This document shows, piece by piece, positions 23,430 to 34,955 of a stretch of 64,000 nucleotides of DNA. The position numbers and the translations under genes are program-made. The stretch's first letter is position 1; every line of letters begins with the position of its first letter. Under the pieces are notes generated by a model. The model made no database searches. It was not told the origin of the DNA and saw nothing but the letters and a program-made list of their open reading frames with translations. This stretch comes from Megaleporinus macrocephalus (Eukaryota > Chordata > Actinopteri > Characiformes > Anostomidae). Location of the stretch: positions 4,392,405-4,456,404 of the forward strand of contig CM038704.1 in assembly GCA_021613375.1 (NCBI GenBank), given 5' to 3'.

Positions 23430-23955
23430 GAGAATGCTTCTATCTGCCATGGTCAACCCCCTCCATTGTTTGTCCTATCTGCCGAATCCCTGCATTGTTG
23501 CTATGGCCCTTTGAGTGTTGATGTTCACCATCCTTGCTGGGAGTCGGCACCTCTCTCCTTTGATAAGGTAATGCCACCACCCTCTACAGTGAAGACCATC
23601 AACCCCCCTAAGGGTGACATACAACCTCCTCTTCATCATCACCTTAATGTTGACACCCCAAACTCCCCCCTCCCATTTGATTCTTTTCTGACTCTTACGT
23701 AAACTGGAGTTAGTGAGTTAGACTGAGTCAGAGATGGACAAGACTGGATTTCAAGACACTGAACTGGCAACGGACAAATGACCTAAGAATGTGCCCATGC
23801 TTCTACATGCACGTGATTAAGACTGCTTCCCGACCGCTAACAGACTGGTTGTGATTGACTGAGCTGTACCCACATATTCCTGTGTGTGTCAATAAACTCA
23901 AGTCTACGCTGAAGGTCTCCTGACTTCTGATTCCTGAAGGCTGAATTTCATTGGA
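23430..23955 (+). mobile_element. LTR-like insertion into repeat R
   Basis: Repeat R runs without a break at 44020-44110, but here the same sequence is split by about 525 bp. The insert ends with a polyadenylation-like cluster (gtgtcaataaactcaagtct followed by ctcctgacttctgattcctg), typical of the 3' part of an LTR. Exact ends and target duplication could not be fixed. A solo LTR is the best guess; another kind of insert is possible. Confidence 0.45.
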
Positions 23956-24030
23956 ATACAACACATTTTATGACAGTTTTATGATGAATGAAATAATAGA
24001 AATGCTCCAAACTAGCATGGAAAACACACA
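23956..24030 (+). repeat. Dispersed repeat R, middle part
   Basis: Contains aataatagaaatgctccaaa, matching 44084-44103 (accaatagaaatgctccaaa). It is interrupted on the left by the LTR-like insert and on the right by a CA/TA tract and a Tc1 element. Confidence 0.6.
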
Positions 24031-24046
24031 CACACATATATATATA

Positions 24047-24967
24047 TACAGGGGTTAGACAATGTGAGGTTTCATGAGGTTTCATGGTTAAATTGGACCA
24101 GTCTGGTGGTCAATCTTCATTAATTGCACATTGCACCAGTAAGAGCAGAGTGTGAAGTTCAGTTAGCAGGTAAGAGCACAGTTTAGCTCAAAATATTGCA
24201 AAAACACAACATTATGGGACATACCAGAGTTCAAAAGAGGACAAATTTTTGGTGCACATCTTGCTGGCACATCTGTGACCAAGACAGCAAGTCTTTGTGA
24301 TGTATCAAGAGCCACAGTATCCAGGGTAACATCAGCATACCACCGAGAAGAACCAACCACATCCAACAGAGTTAACTGTGGATGCAAGAGGAAGCTGTCT
24401 GAAAGGGATGTTGGGTTCTAACCCGGATCGTATCCAAGAAACATAAAATTACGGCTGCCAAATCACGGCAGAATTAAATGTGCACCTCAGCTTCTCCTGT
24501 TTCCACCAGAACTGTCCGTCAGGAGCTCCACAGGGTCAAAATACATGGCCGGGCTGCTATAGCCAAACCTTTGGTCACTCGTGCCAATGCCAAACGTCGG
24601 TTTCAATGGTGCAAGGAGCGCAAATCTTGGGCTGTGGACAATGTGAAACATGTATTGTTCTCTGATGAGTCCACCTTTACTGTTTTCCCCACATCCGGGA
24701 GAGTTACGGTGTGGAGAAGCCCCAAAGAAGCCTACCACCCAGACTGTTGCATAAGTGAAGCATGGAGGGTGGATCAGTTATGGTTTGGGCTGCCATATCA
24801 TGGCATTCTCTTGGCCCAATACTTGTGCTAGATGGGCGCCTCACTGCTAAGGACTACCGAACCATTCTGGAGGACCATGTGCATCCAATGGTTCAAACAT
24901 TGTATCCTGAAGGCGGTGCCGTGTATCAGGATGACAATGCACCAATACACCAGTTGAACATCTCCCA
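24047..24967 (+). pseudogene. Tc1-like transposon with frameshifted transposase
   Basis: The left terminus tacaggggttagacaatg follows a TA run. The N-terminal half of the coding region is broken. From 24478 a 117-codon frame gives the central domain, with FSDEST (Asp 63, first catalytic residue) and VTVWRSPKEAYHPDCC. A frameshift near 24755 moves the rest to the frame starting at 24762, with GGSVMVWAAISWHSLGPI and VYQDDNAP (Asp 58, second catalytic residue). A deletion soon after APIH joins a small downstream piece (LNISH), so the third catalytic residue and right terminus are missing. The substitution load is modest, so this is the youngest transposase relic in the window. Confidence 0.93.
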
Positions 24968-26329
24968 TTGGAGATGCTTCTTTTTCTTTGGATAGTATTG
25001 ATATACAGAGTAATAATTTCACGTGACGGCTTGTTTCTCTCCGCATACAACACTAAAACCTTAAACCTTCCTTCAAACAGTTCATATAAACATTCTCCAT
25101 ACTGTAACTTTAACTAGAGCCTGATCATTAGCTTGCCAGCGGAGTGGAGGGGCAGGAACAGCTGGTGATGTAATCTCTCTCTAACTAGAACGTCTCAGTA
25201 AGCTGTTGCCTCCGACCTAGACAGAGGCGCTTATGTAGGCAGCGGGGAGCGAGGTAGCTTATTAGGTACCGAGACAAACACAGAGTTTCTTCAGTGGCGC
25301 CCCTTTAGCTAGCGCGACTCCATCCCCAGTTCAAAAACTCGCCGAGTTCGTTTAACAAAGGAGGATATTGAAATCGGTGTAGGTTCTCCACGCAGGTGGG
25401 TTGGATGTAATAGCGCAATGTCAAGAGAGCTAATGACATCTGCACAATAGAGCGCTTTCCTCCAGAGACCTGATTAAGACCGAGTGAGGGGGAGAAAGAG
25501 TGGAAGAGAGGTTTCTCCACGGCTTCCAGCACACGCGCCTGTTTGAAACGAAGGCAAACGTCGCATTCGAGTGTCATCGTCGCCATCATCATCATCAGGT
25601 AGTGAGAGAGGGGTGTCTACGGGCGAGGACGATAACGAGATGGCGAGGCAGTGGCAGCCTGACTTGTCAGGTGCTCCTCATTTGAGCTCTGGTGTCAGAA
25701 AAAGCTCAGAGTTTGACCGGCTGCTCTCCGCTCCCTGTGACAATGTCATTATTGCACATATCATTATGTTCCACTTCATTTAACTTCATGGCAGCTGCGT
25801 GGTCGGGGTTTTTTTCTTTTCTTTTTTTCTTGTTGGGGCGGGTTCGTTTCAGCATCATTATAAAGTTGTGATATTTCAAGTAGACAAGGCTTTCAGCCGC
25901 ATGACTGTATGTGCTGTCAGGAAACTCACACATGGCTGGCATGCAAGCTAGTGTTTAACTATGAAGCGAGTGCTGGACTGGAACAAAGTTTGAAGACGTG
26001 GGTTATTATAATACAAAACGAAGACAGCGAGTAGCTTAACTCGTACACAAACACTCCTTAGAGAGACGTAGTTTTACATCAGCTTTCTTATTAAGTTTCA
26101 GGCCGGTTCCTAGTGTTTATGGGAGTTATTTAAAAAAATAATTTAAATAATCCATTACAAATGACTTAGATATGTGAATATGTGTATGTTTTCTTCTTTT
26201 TGTTTGTTTTTACTTTCATTTTTATTTTATTTTATTTTATTGTATTATTTTATTTTTTTCTCACTGTCCAGAGTCCTGCAAAATCTCAAATCTTGCAACT
26301 TCTATTAACTCTATTACTGCAGTAACGAA
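24968..26329. other. Right part of repeat R, then unassigned sequence
   Basis: 24968-24990 (ttggagatgcttctttttct) matches 44175-44195 of the intact repeat R. The remainder (about 25000-26330) is complex sequence with a tttta-type simple tract at 26212-26255. Several short frames overlap on both strands between 25300 and 25950 (for example 96 codons minus, 70 codons plus). None has a recognisable domain. Confidence 0.4.
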
Positions 26330-27450
26330 TTTGTGGCCTAGTCTCACCATCTACTCAGATTCTACTCAATAAATGCCATGGTTTGTGGCTTTGTTCAACA
26401 CTGCTACTGTCGTGAAAATTATCCAAACTTGCGGCCCAGTTGAACTTTGCTACTGTGATGAGAAGTACCCCACTTATGACCCTGTCAAGCTTTGTAAGTG
26501 CAGTAAGACGTATCCCAGCTTACAGCCCAGTCAAACTCTACTACTGTGGTTAGTAGTATCCCAGCCCAGTTAGAACTCCACCACTGCAGTGAGAAGTAGA
26601 CTAGTCAAACTCTACTACTGTGGTAAAAAAAGCATCCCAGATTGTGGCCCAGTCAAACTTTGCTACTGTGGTGAAAAGCATCCCAGATCATGGCCCAGTC
26701 AAACTCTGCAACTGTGGTGAGAAGTATCCCTGATGGTGGCCCAGTCAAACTCTGCTACCGTGGTGAGAAGCATCCCAGATCATGGCCCAGTCAAACTCTG
26801 CAACTGTGGTGAGAAGTATCCCTGATGGTGGCCCAGTCAAACTCTGCTACTGTGGTGAGAAGTATCTCAGATCGTGGCCCAGTCAAACTCTTCTACTATG
26901 GTGAGAAGTATTCCAGATCATGGCCCAGTCAAACTCTGCTACCGTGGTGAGAAGCATCCCAGATCATGGCCCAGTCAAACTCTGCAACTGTGGTGAGAAG
27001 TATCCCAGATCATGGCCCAGTCAAGCTCTTCTACTATGGTGAGAAGTATTCCAGATCATGGCCCAGTCAAACTTTGCTACTGTAGTGAGAAGTATCCCTG
27101 ATGGTGGCCCAGTCAAACTCTGCTACTGTGGTGAGAAGTATCTCAGATCGTGGCCCAGTCAAACTCTTCTACTATGGTGAGAAGTATTCCAGATCATGGC
27201 CCAGTCAAACTCTGCTACCGTGGTGAGAAGCATCCCAGATCATGGTCCAGTCAAACTCTGCTAGTGCAGTAAGAAGTATCCCAGCTTGCAGTCCAGTCAA
27301 ACTCTGCTGCTGTGGTCAGAAGTATACAGGCACGTGGCTCAGTTGAACTCCACTACTGTAGTCAAAAGCATCCCTGCCCATGTCCCAGTTAAACTCTACT
27401 GCTGTGTTAAGTAGTATTCCAGATCATGGCCCAGTTAGGAGTCCAATACT
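26330..27450 (+). repeat. 46-bp minisatellite, degenerate at both edges (about 23 copies)
   Basis: The unit reads ggcccagtcaaactctgcta, ctgtggtgagaagtatccca, gatcat (46 bp). Copies are most alike between 26640 and 27250 and decay outward. A block with the order cctgatggtgg, ctcagatcgtgg, ttctactatgg recurs at about 26820 and 27090. The length is not a multiple of three, so the frames it opens are short. Confidence 0.93.
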
Positions 27451-27843
27451 GTGGTAAGAAGTACCTCCACCACAACGGTACAAAGTGTCTACAATGGGAG
27501 AGTCAGACGGTGCCTGAACCAGGGAAATATACTAAATCACAAACATACTACACACCTCTACAGTATCCTTCAGCGTAGCTTAGTTAAAATGCAGAGTCTA
27601 GATTTGGTTAATGTTTATTGGCTCAGCGTTATTCATCGTCTCGCTTCTACACAACATGTTTTTTCAATCTGATATGAAACACAATGAACATGATGATTAA
27701 TACAGGAGAGCAATTACTCTAAACAGCAGTCGTGTAAGTATCAGTACGAAGCCGTTGCAAGGAGATGAATAATGCCATGCAAATCTGGGGTGGCACCACC
27801 TTTTGAAAGATGAACAAAAGATAACACAGGTGGTTGATTGATG
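27451..27843. other. Unassigned spacer
   Basis: About 390 bp of complex sequence between the 46-bp array and the MITE. No feature recognised. Confidence 0.3.
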
Positions 27844-28342
27844 TACACTACTGTGCAAAAGTCTGGGGCACCTGAGCTGCTTGTTTAAAAGCCTTTATCT
27901 GATCAGCAGGTGTATCTTCACCAGTAAGAGCACCAGATCTGATTAGAACAGATCTAAATAATCATACATACAATATAAAGTATCATGAATATGTTATTGT
28001 GAGAGAAGTAGATCAGATCTTGATCCAGTTTGAAGAACAAAATGTAGTTCCAGATTTCTCCTGGACGCCCCAGACATTGTATGAATGTGTTCAGTTCCTT
28101 CAGCAGCAAATCTTGATTTATCTTAATGAAGTACTGAGCAGTCAAAGCAGGTATTAGATGAGAACTGATAATAATACTGGGTTGTTTAGGAGAAGCTTGG
28201 AAAGGGTTAAATAAACACAATAACGTACGGAAAAGCACTACTTACTCTTTTGATGAGTAAATAAAAACTTCCTGTCTGGAATAAACAGGTTTTTAAATAT
28301 AATAACGTCCCCTAGTGCCTAAACTGGTGGCTCAGTGCTGTA
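27844..28342 (+). mobile_element. 499-bp Tc1/mariner-type MITE, copy 2
   Basis: The left end tacactactgtgcaaaagtc and the right end, whose reverse complement begins tacagcactgagccacc, both start with TA. The interior is collinear with 7741-8238. Copy 1 has the better right end and copy 2 the better left end, so together they define the family's TIR. No transposase is encoded. Confidence 0.88.
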
Positions 28343-28429
28343 TATGGGCTGATTTGCATATTATGTAATGCCGTAATTTCAATAGAGTGTAAATGCATGT
28401 GGTTAAAATCTTATTCGTTACCAAACCAA

Positions 28430-28603
28430 GTCTCTCTCTCATTCTCTATCTCTCTCTCCTCTGTCACTATCTCTCTCTCCCTCTCCATCTTTCCCTCTCT
28501 CTCTCTCTCTCTCCTCTGTCACTATCTCTCTCTCCCTCTCCATCTTTCCCTCTCTCTCTCTCTCTCTCTCCTCTGTCACTATCTCTCTCTCTCCCTCTCC
28601 ATC

Positions 28604-28634
<31 letters not shown>

Positions 28635-28662
28635 TGTCACTATCTCTCTCTCCCTCTCCATC

Positions 28663-28693
<31 letters not shown>

Positions 28694-28818
28694 TGTCACT
28701 ATCTCTCTCTCCCTCTCCATCTTTCCCTCTCTCGCTCACTCTCTCTCTCTCTGTGTTTCTCTCTCTCATTCTCCATCTCGCTCTCCTCTGTCACTATCTC
28801 TCTCTCCCTCTCCATCTT

Positions 28819-28866
<48 letters not shown>

Positions 28867-29301
28867 TCTCTCTCTGTGTTTCTCTCTCTCATTCTCCATC
28901 TCGCTGTCCTCTGTCACTATCTCTCTCTCCCTCTCCATCTTTCCCTCTCTCTCTCTCTCTCCTCTGTCACTATCTCTCTCTCCCTCTCCATCTTTCCCTC
29001 TCTCGCTCACTCTCTCTCTCTCTGTGTTTCTCTCTCTCATTCTCCATCTCTCTCTCCTCTGTCACTATCTCTCTCTCCTCTGTCACTATCTCTATCTCCC
29101 CTCTCCATCTTTCCCTCTCTCGCTCACTCTCTCTCTCTCTCTGTGTTTCTCTCTCTCATTCTCCATCTCTCTCTCCTCTGTCACTATCTCTCTCTCCCTC
29201 TCCATCTTTCCCTCTCTCGCTCACTCTCTCTCTCTGTGTGTTTCTCTCTCTTTCTCCATCTCTCTCTCCTCTGTCACTATCTCTCTCTCCCTCTCCATCT
29301 T

Positions 29302-29345
<44 letters not shown>

Positions 29346-29496
29346 ACTATCTCTCTCTACCTCTCCATCTTTCCCTCTCTCGCTCTCTCTCTCTCTGTCA
29401 CTATCTCTCTCTACCTCTCCATCTTTCCCTCTCTCGCTCTCTCTCTCTCTGTGTTTCTCTCTCTCATTCTCCATCTCTCTCTCCTCTGTCACTATC

Positions 29497-29539
<43 letters not shown>

Positions 29540-30128
29540 GTGTTTCTCTCTGTCATTCTCCATCTCTCTCTCCTCTGTCACTATCTCTCTCTCCCTCTCC
29601 ATCTTTCCCTCTCTCGCTCTCTCTCCTCTGTCACTATCTCTCTCTCTCTCTCCATCTTTCCCTCTCTCGCTCTCTCTCTCTGTCTCTGTTTCTCTCTCAT
29701 TCTCTATCTCCCTCTCTGTTTCTCTCTCTCTCTCCCATTCTCCATCTCTCTCTCCTCTGTCACTATCTCTCTCTCCCTCTCCATCTTTCCCTCTCTCGCT
29801 CTCTCTCTGTCTCTGTTTCTCTCTCTCATTTTCCATCTCTCTTTCCTCTGTCACTATCTCTCTCTCCCTCTTTCCCTCTCTCGCTCTCTCTCTCTGTCTC
29901 TGTTTCTCTCTCTCATTTTCCATCTCTCTTTCCTCTGTCACTATCTCTCTCTCCCTCTCCATCTTTCCCTCTCTCACTCTCTCTAACTGTCTCTCTCTCT
30001 AATATTCTCTGTCTGTCCTTCTCCCTCTGTCTCTGTGTTTCTCTCTCTCTAATATTCTCTGTCTGTCTCTGTCTCTCTGCCTCTTTCTCCATGTCTGTCT
30101 TTCTTTTTCTGTCTCTCTCTCTCACATA

Positions 30129-30192
<64 letters not shown>

Positions 30193-30846
30193 TTATCTCT
30201 CTCTCACTGTCTCTATCTCCCTTTCTCTCATTCTCTCTCTCTCTCTCCTCTGTCACTATCTCTCTCTCCCTCTCCATCTTTCCAACTTTCCCTCTCTCCA
30301 ATACTCTCTATCTGTCTATCTCTGTCTCTTTCGTTCTCTCTCTCTCTCTCCCTCTCTCTCTCATTCTGTCTCTATCTTCTATCTCTCTCTGTCTCTATCT
30401 CCCTCTCTCATTGTTTCCCTCTCTCATTCTCTCCCTCTCTCTCTCTATCTCTCTCTCATTCTCTTTCTCTCTCTCTCGGTCTCTATCTACCTCTCTCTCA
30501 TTCTCTTTCTCTCTCTCTATCTACCTCTCTCTCATTCTCTTTCTCTCTCTATCTCCCTCTCTCTCTCATTCTCTGTCTCTCTCAGTCTCTATCTACCTCT
30601 CTCATTCTCTCTCTCTCTCTCCTCTGTCACTATCTCTATCTCCCTCTCCATCTTTCCCTCTCTCGCTCACTCTCTCTCTCTCTCTGTGTTTCTCTCTCTC
30701 ATTCTCCATCTCTCTCTCCTCTGTCACTATCTCTCTCTCCCTCTCCATCTTTCCCTCTCTCGCTCACTCTCTCTCTCTCTGTGTTTCTCTCTCTCATTCT
30801 CCATCTCTCTCTCCTCTGTCACTATCTCTCTCTCCCTCTCCATCTT

Positions 30847-30884
<38 letters not shown>

Positions 30885-31649
30885 ACTATCTCTCTCTACC
30901 TCTCCATCTTTCCCTCTCTCGCTCTCTCTCTGTCACTATCTCTCTCTACCTCTCCATCTTTCCCTCTCTCGCTCTCTCTCTCTCTGTCTCTGTGTTTCTC
31001 TCTCTCATTCTCCATCTCTCTCTCCTCTGTCACTATCTCTCTCTCCCTCTCTCTCTCTCTCTCTGTCTCTGTGTTTCTCTCTGTCATTCTCCATCTCTCT
31101 CTCCTCTGTCACTATCTCTCTCCCTCTCCATCTTTCCCTCTCTCTCTCTCTCTCTGTCTCTGTTTCTCTCTCATTCTCTATCTCCCTCTCTGTTTCTCTC
31201 TCTCTCTCCCATTCTCCATCTCTCTCTCCTCTGTCACTATCTCTCTCTCCCTCTCCATCTTTCCCTCTCTCGCTCTCTCTCTGTCTCTGTTTCTCTCTCT
31301 CATTTTCCATCTCTCTTTCCTCTGTCACTATCTCTCTCTCCCTCTTTCCCTCTCTCGCTCTCTCTCTCTGTCTCTGTTTCTCTCTCTCATTTTCCATCTC
31401 TCTTTCCTCTGTCACTATCTCTCTCTCCCTCTCCATCTTTCCCTCTCTCACTCTCTCTCTCTGTCTCTGGGTTTCTCTCTCTCACTGTCTCTATCTCTCA
31501 CTCTCTCTAACTGTCTCTCTCTCTAATATTCTCTGTCTGTCCTTCTCCCTCTGTCTCTGTGTTTCTCTCTCTCTAATATTCTCTGTCTGTCTCTGTCTCT
31601 CTGCCTCTTTCTCCATGTCTGTCTTTCTTTTTCTGTCTCTCTCTCTCAC

Positions 31650-31714
<65 letters not shown>

Positions 31715-32249
31715 TTATCTCTCTCTCACTGTCTCTATCTCCCTTTCTCTCATTCTCTCTCTCTCTCCTCTGTCACTATCTCTCTCTCCCTCTCCATCTT
31801 TCCAACTTTCCCTCTCTCCAATACTCTTTATCTGTCTATCTCTGTCTCTTTCGTTCTCTCTCTCTCTCTCCCTCTCTCTCTCATTCTCTGTCTCTATCTT
31901 CTATCTCTCTCTGTCTCTATCTCCCTCTCTCATTGTTTCCCTCTCTCATTCTCTCCCTCTCTCTCTCTATCTCTCTCTCATTCTCTTTCTCTCTCTGTCT
32001 CCCTCTCTCTTTCATTCCCTGTCTCTCTTTGTCTCTATCTACCTCTCTCTTATTCTCTCTCTCATTCTCTTTCTCTCTATCTCCCTCTCTCTCTTTCTCT
32101 CTCTCTCGGTCTCTATCTACCTCTCTCTCATTCTCTTTCTCTCTCTCTATCTACCTCTCTCTCATTCTCTTTCTCTCTCTATCTCCCTCTCTCTCTCATT
32201 CTCTGTCTCTCTCAGTCTCTATCTACCTCTCTCATTCTCTCATTCTCTG

Positions 32250-32312
<63 letters not shown>
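28430..32312 (+). repeat. 3.9-kb polypyrimidine (CT)n tract with higher-order structure
   Basis: The plus strand is almost entirely C and T. It is not a plain microsatellite: a module of roughly 90-120 bp (ctcctctgtcactatctctc, ccctctccatctttccctct, tctctgtgtttctctctctc, attctccatctctctctc) is repeated many times. A longer block, with landmarks ctctctaatattctctgtct and ctctccaatactct, occurs at about 29.7-30.4 kb and again at 31.2-31.9 kb. The very long Leu/Ser-rich frame across it (28393-32583) is a by-product of stop-free CT repeats. Confidence 0.97.
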
Positions 32313-32313
<1 letters not shown>

Positions 32314-33369
32314 AGACTCCTGGGCCTCGTTGACTGGCAGCGTGCTGTCAGTGGCATTAGCGGCAGTCTCCTCCTAGCACCTGACACACGCCTCCATCCT
32401 CGCGCCCTTTCCATCAGCCTCCTGTCTGCGGACCCGGAGTCACGGACCATGCTGCCGCAGCTCGGGGGGCCCCGGGGCACTGTCGCCCGTGGCTCTGCTC
32501 TTGGTCATGCTGCGACGCGGCTCTGCCTCCCCCTCCTTTCCCTTGTCCGGCCAGGCCAGGCTCCAGAGCCACCCTGTAATTAACAGCAGCACTTTCCACT
32601 TTCCGCTCATTGCCGTGTCAGTCACTTCAGAAGCGGCTCCTGGCACCTGAGAGCGGCGAGTAATGATGGGGCCGGAACACTTGGACCGAGATACAGATGT
32701 AGACATTTATTAGGAGCGCTAAAGTTTGTGGAACTCGCTGTGGAAATGGGAAAAATTTGCTGGGAGCGTTTAAATTCTCACCTTCCAAGCGGCTGCTGGT
32801 TCGCTCATGCAGGCTCGAACTCAGTGACTCCAGCTTATCCGGTAGTGAGAGGAAGTTGGGGCTGTAATTCTATGCTAATAAATGGGGCGATACAGTAAGC
32901 TCAGGAAGAACGAGCTGTTGTTTGCGCTGGTAGACACGACGTGTCGGTGAATTCGGGGTTGCAGAAAATATTCAGCAAGTTCTTACAAGCAACCCGGCTG
33001 GAAGAAAAACCACCAGCGTGTATTCGGTGCTGGTTTAAGCTGCTACAGTGCTGGTCTGCTTGTATGGAGGCTGAGTGGCAGATATTACCTCTCTACTTAC
33101 TGATACGATTCTGAAACGTTTTGCCCTTTGAAAAACGAGGCCTTTACTCCGCTTTAAAGAGCAAATTCAATTGAAGGGTTTTAGATGTCTGCTCAGGGAT
33201 TGACATCATGGGCTGGATTCCCAGAGCCAGATTTAGCCCAGTCTGAAAAGATTTCCAATGGTGATTCAGCACCGGCTTTCCAATTTAGCCCAAGACTAGG
33301 TTTAATTCATCCTCAGCATACGAAACGCTGGTTGGCGGCAATGGAGGTTAATATGCTGGTCGCCAGCGT
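32313..33369. other. Non-repetitive island; 32313-32720 a candidate conserved element
   Basis: GC-rich complex sequence follows the CT tract abruptly at 32313, including ctgtaattaacagcag at 32573, a TAATTA homeodomain-type core. The part at 32720-33369 is complex but featureless. No exon-like frame with a recognisable domain was found. Confidence 0.35.
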
Positions 33370-33612
33370 TTTTTTGGCTGGAGCCAATCCCAGCGTCATC
33401 AGGCCAAGTTTAGCCAGTCCATCACATGACCAACACATGCTCACACAGTTTAGAGTGAGGATCCTAACATGCATGTGTTTGGACTGTGGGAGGAAACCAG
33501 AGTACCCGGAGAAACCCACTCAAACACAGAGAGAACATACACACTCCACACAGAACCACCCAGACCGGGAATCCAACCCAGATCATCTTACTGTGAGGAG
33601 ACAGTGCTGACC
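33370..33612 (-). mobile_element. tRNA-derived SINE of the 'ggtggtgtagtggttag' type, minus strand
   Basis: On the minus strand the order is: head (gtggtgtagtggtcagcac), near-consensus B box ggttggattcc (complement of 33568-33578), body words gtgtggagtgtgtatg and gggtactctggtttcctccc, and a tail ending gattggctccagccaaaaaa. The body is almost identical to the plus-strand copy at 59553-59725 up to ctcactctaaactg. The 20-bp head continues into a long tandem array at 33605-34955. Confidence 0.92.
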
Positions 33613-34955
33613 ACTACACCACCATACTGACCACTACACCACCATACTGACCACTACACCACCATACTAAGCACCATACAAACCACTACACCACCATACT
33701 AACCACTACACCACCATACTAACCACTACACCACCGTACTAACCACTACACCACCATACTAACCACTACACCACCATACTAACCACTACACCACCGTACT
33801 AACCACTACACCACTGTGCTGACCACTACATCACCATACTGACCACTACACCACCATACTAACCACTACACCACCATACTAACCACTACACCACCGTGCT
33901 AACCACTACACCACCATACTAACCACTACACCACCATACTAAGCACCATACAAACCACTACACCACCATACTAACCACTACACCACCATACTAACCACTA
34001 CACCACCATACTAACCACTACACCACCGTGCTAACCACTACACCACCATACTAACCACTACACCACCATACTAACCACTACACCACCGTGCTAACCACTA
34101 CACCACCATACTAACCACTACACCACCGTACTAACCACTACACCACCATACTAACCACTACACCACCGTACTAACCACTACACCACCATACTAACCACTA
34201 CACCACCATACTAACCACTACACCACCGTACTAACCACTACACCACTGTGCTGACCACTACACCACCATACTGACCACTACACCACCATACTAACCACTA
34301 CACCACCATACTAACCACTACACCACCATACTAACCACTACACCACCGTACTAACCACTACACCACCATATTAACCACTACACCACCATACTAACCACTA
34401 CACCACCGTACTAACCACTACACCACTGTGCTGACCACTACACCACCATACTGACCACTACACCACCATACTAACCACTACACCACCGTGCTAACCACTA
34501 CACCACTGTGCTGACCACTACACCACCATACTGACCACTACACCACCATACTAACCACTACACCACCATACTGACCACTACACCACCATACTGACCACTA
34601 CACCACTATACTGACCACTACACCACCATACTAACCACTACACCACCGTGCTAACCACTACACCACTGTGCTGACCACTATACCACCATACTGACCACTA
34701 CACCACCATACTAACCACTACACCACCATACTAACCACTACACCACCATACTGACCACTACACCACCATACTGACCACTACACCACTATACTGACCACTA
34801 CACCACCATACTAACCACTACACCACCGTGCTAACCACTACACCACTGTGCTGACCACTATACCACCATACTGACCACTACACCACCATACTAACCACTA
34901 CACCACCATACTAACCACTACACCACCATACTGACCACTACACCACCATATATAT
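33605..34955 (-). repeat. 20-bp SINE-head minisatellite, array 1 (about 67 copies)
   Basis: The plus-strand unit is ctaaccactacaccaccata. On the minus strand it reads tatggtggtgtagtggttag, which is the 5' head of the adjoining SINE. Rare variants (gcaccatacaaaccac at 33671 and 33943; ctataccaccatactg at 34678 and 34858) show block duplications of about 272 and 180 bp. The array ends at 34955 in a short TA tract, after which one unit in the opposite orientation appears (ctgtagtggttagtacggtt, 34967-34986). Confidence 0.96.

Noticed and set aside
28393..32583. A 1396-codon Leu/Ser-rich open frame and several overlapping long frames on both strands
   Set aside because: They are translations of CT/AG repeats that lack stop codons. 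There is no domain and no codon structure, and equally long frames exist on several phases.
33185..33610. 141-codon plus-strand frame
   Set aside because: Most of it is antisense SINE sequence; the rest has no domain.
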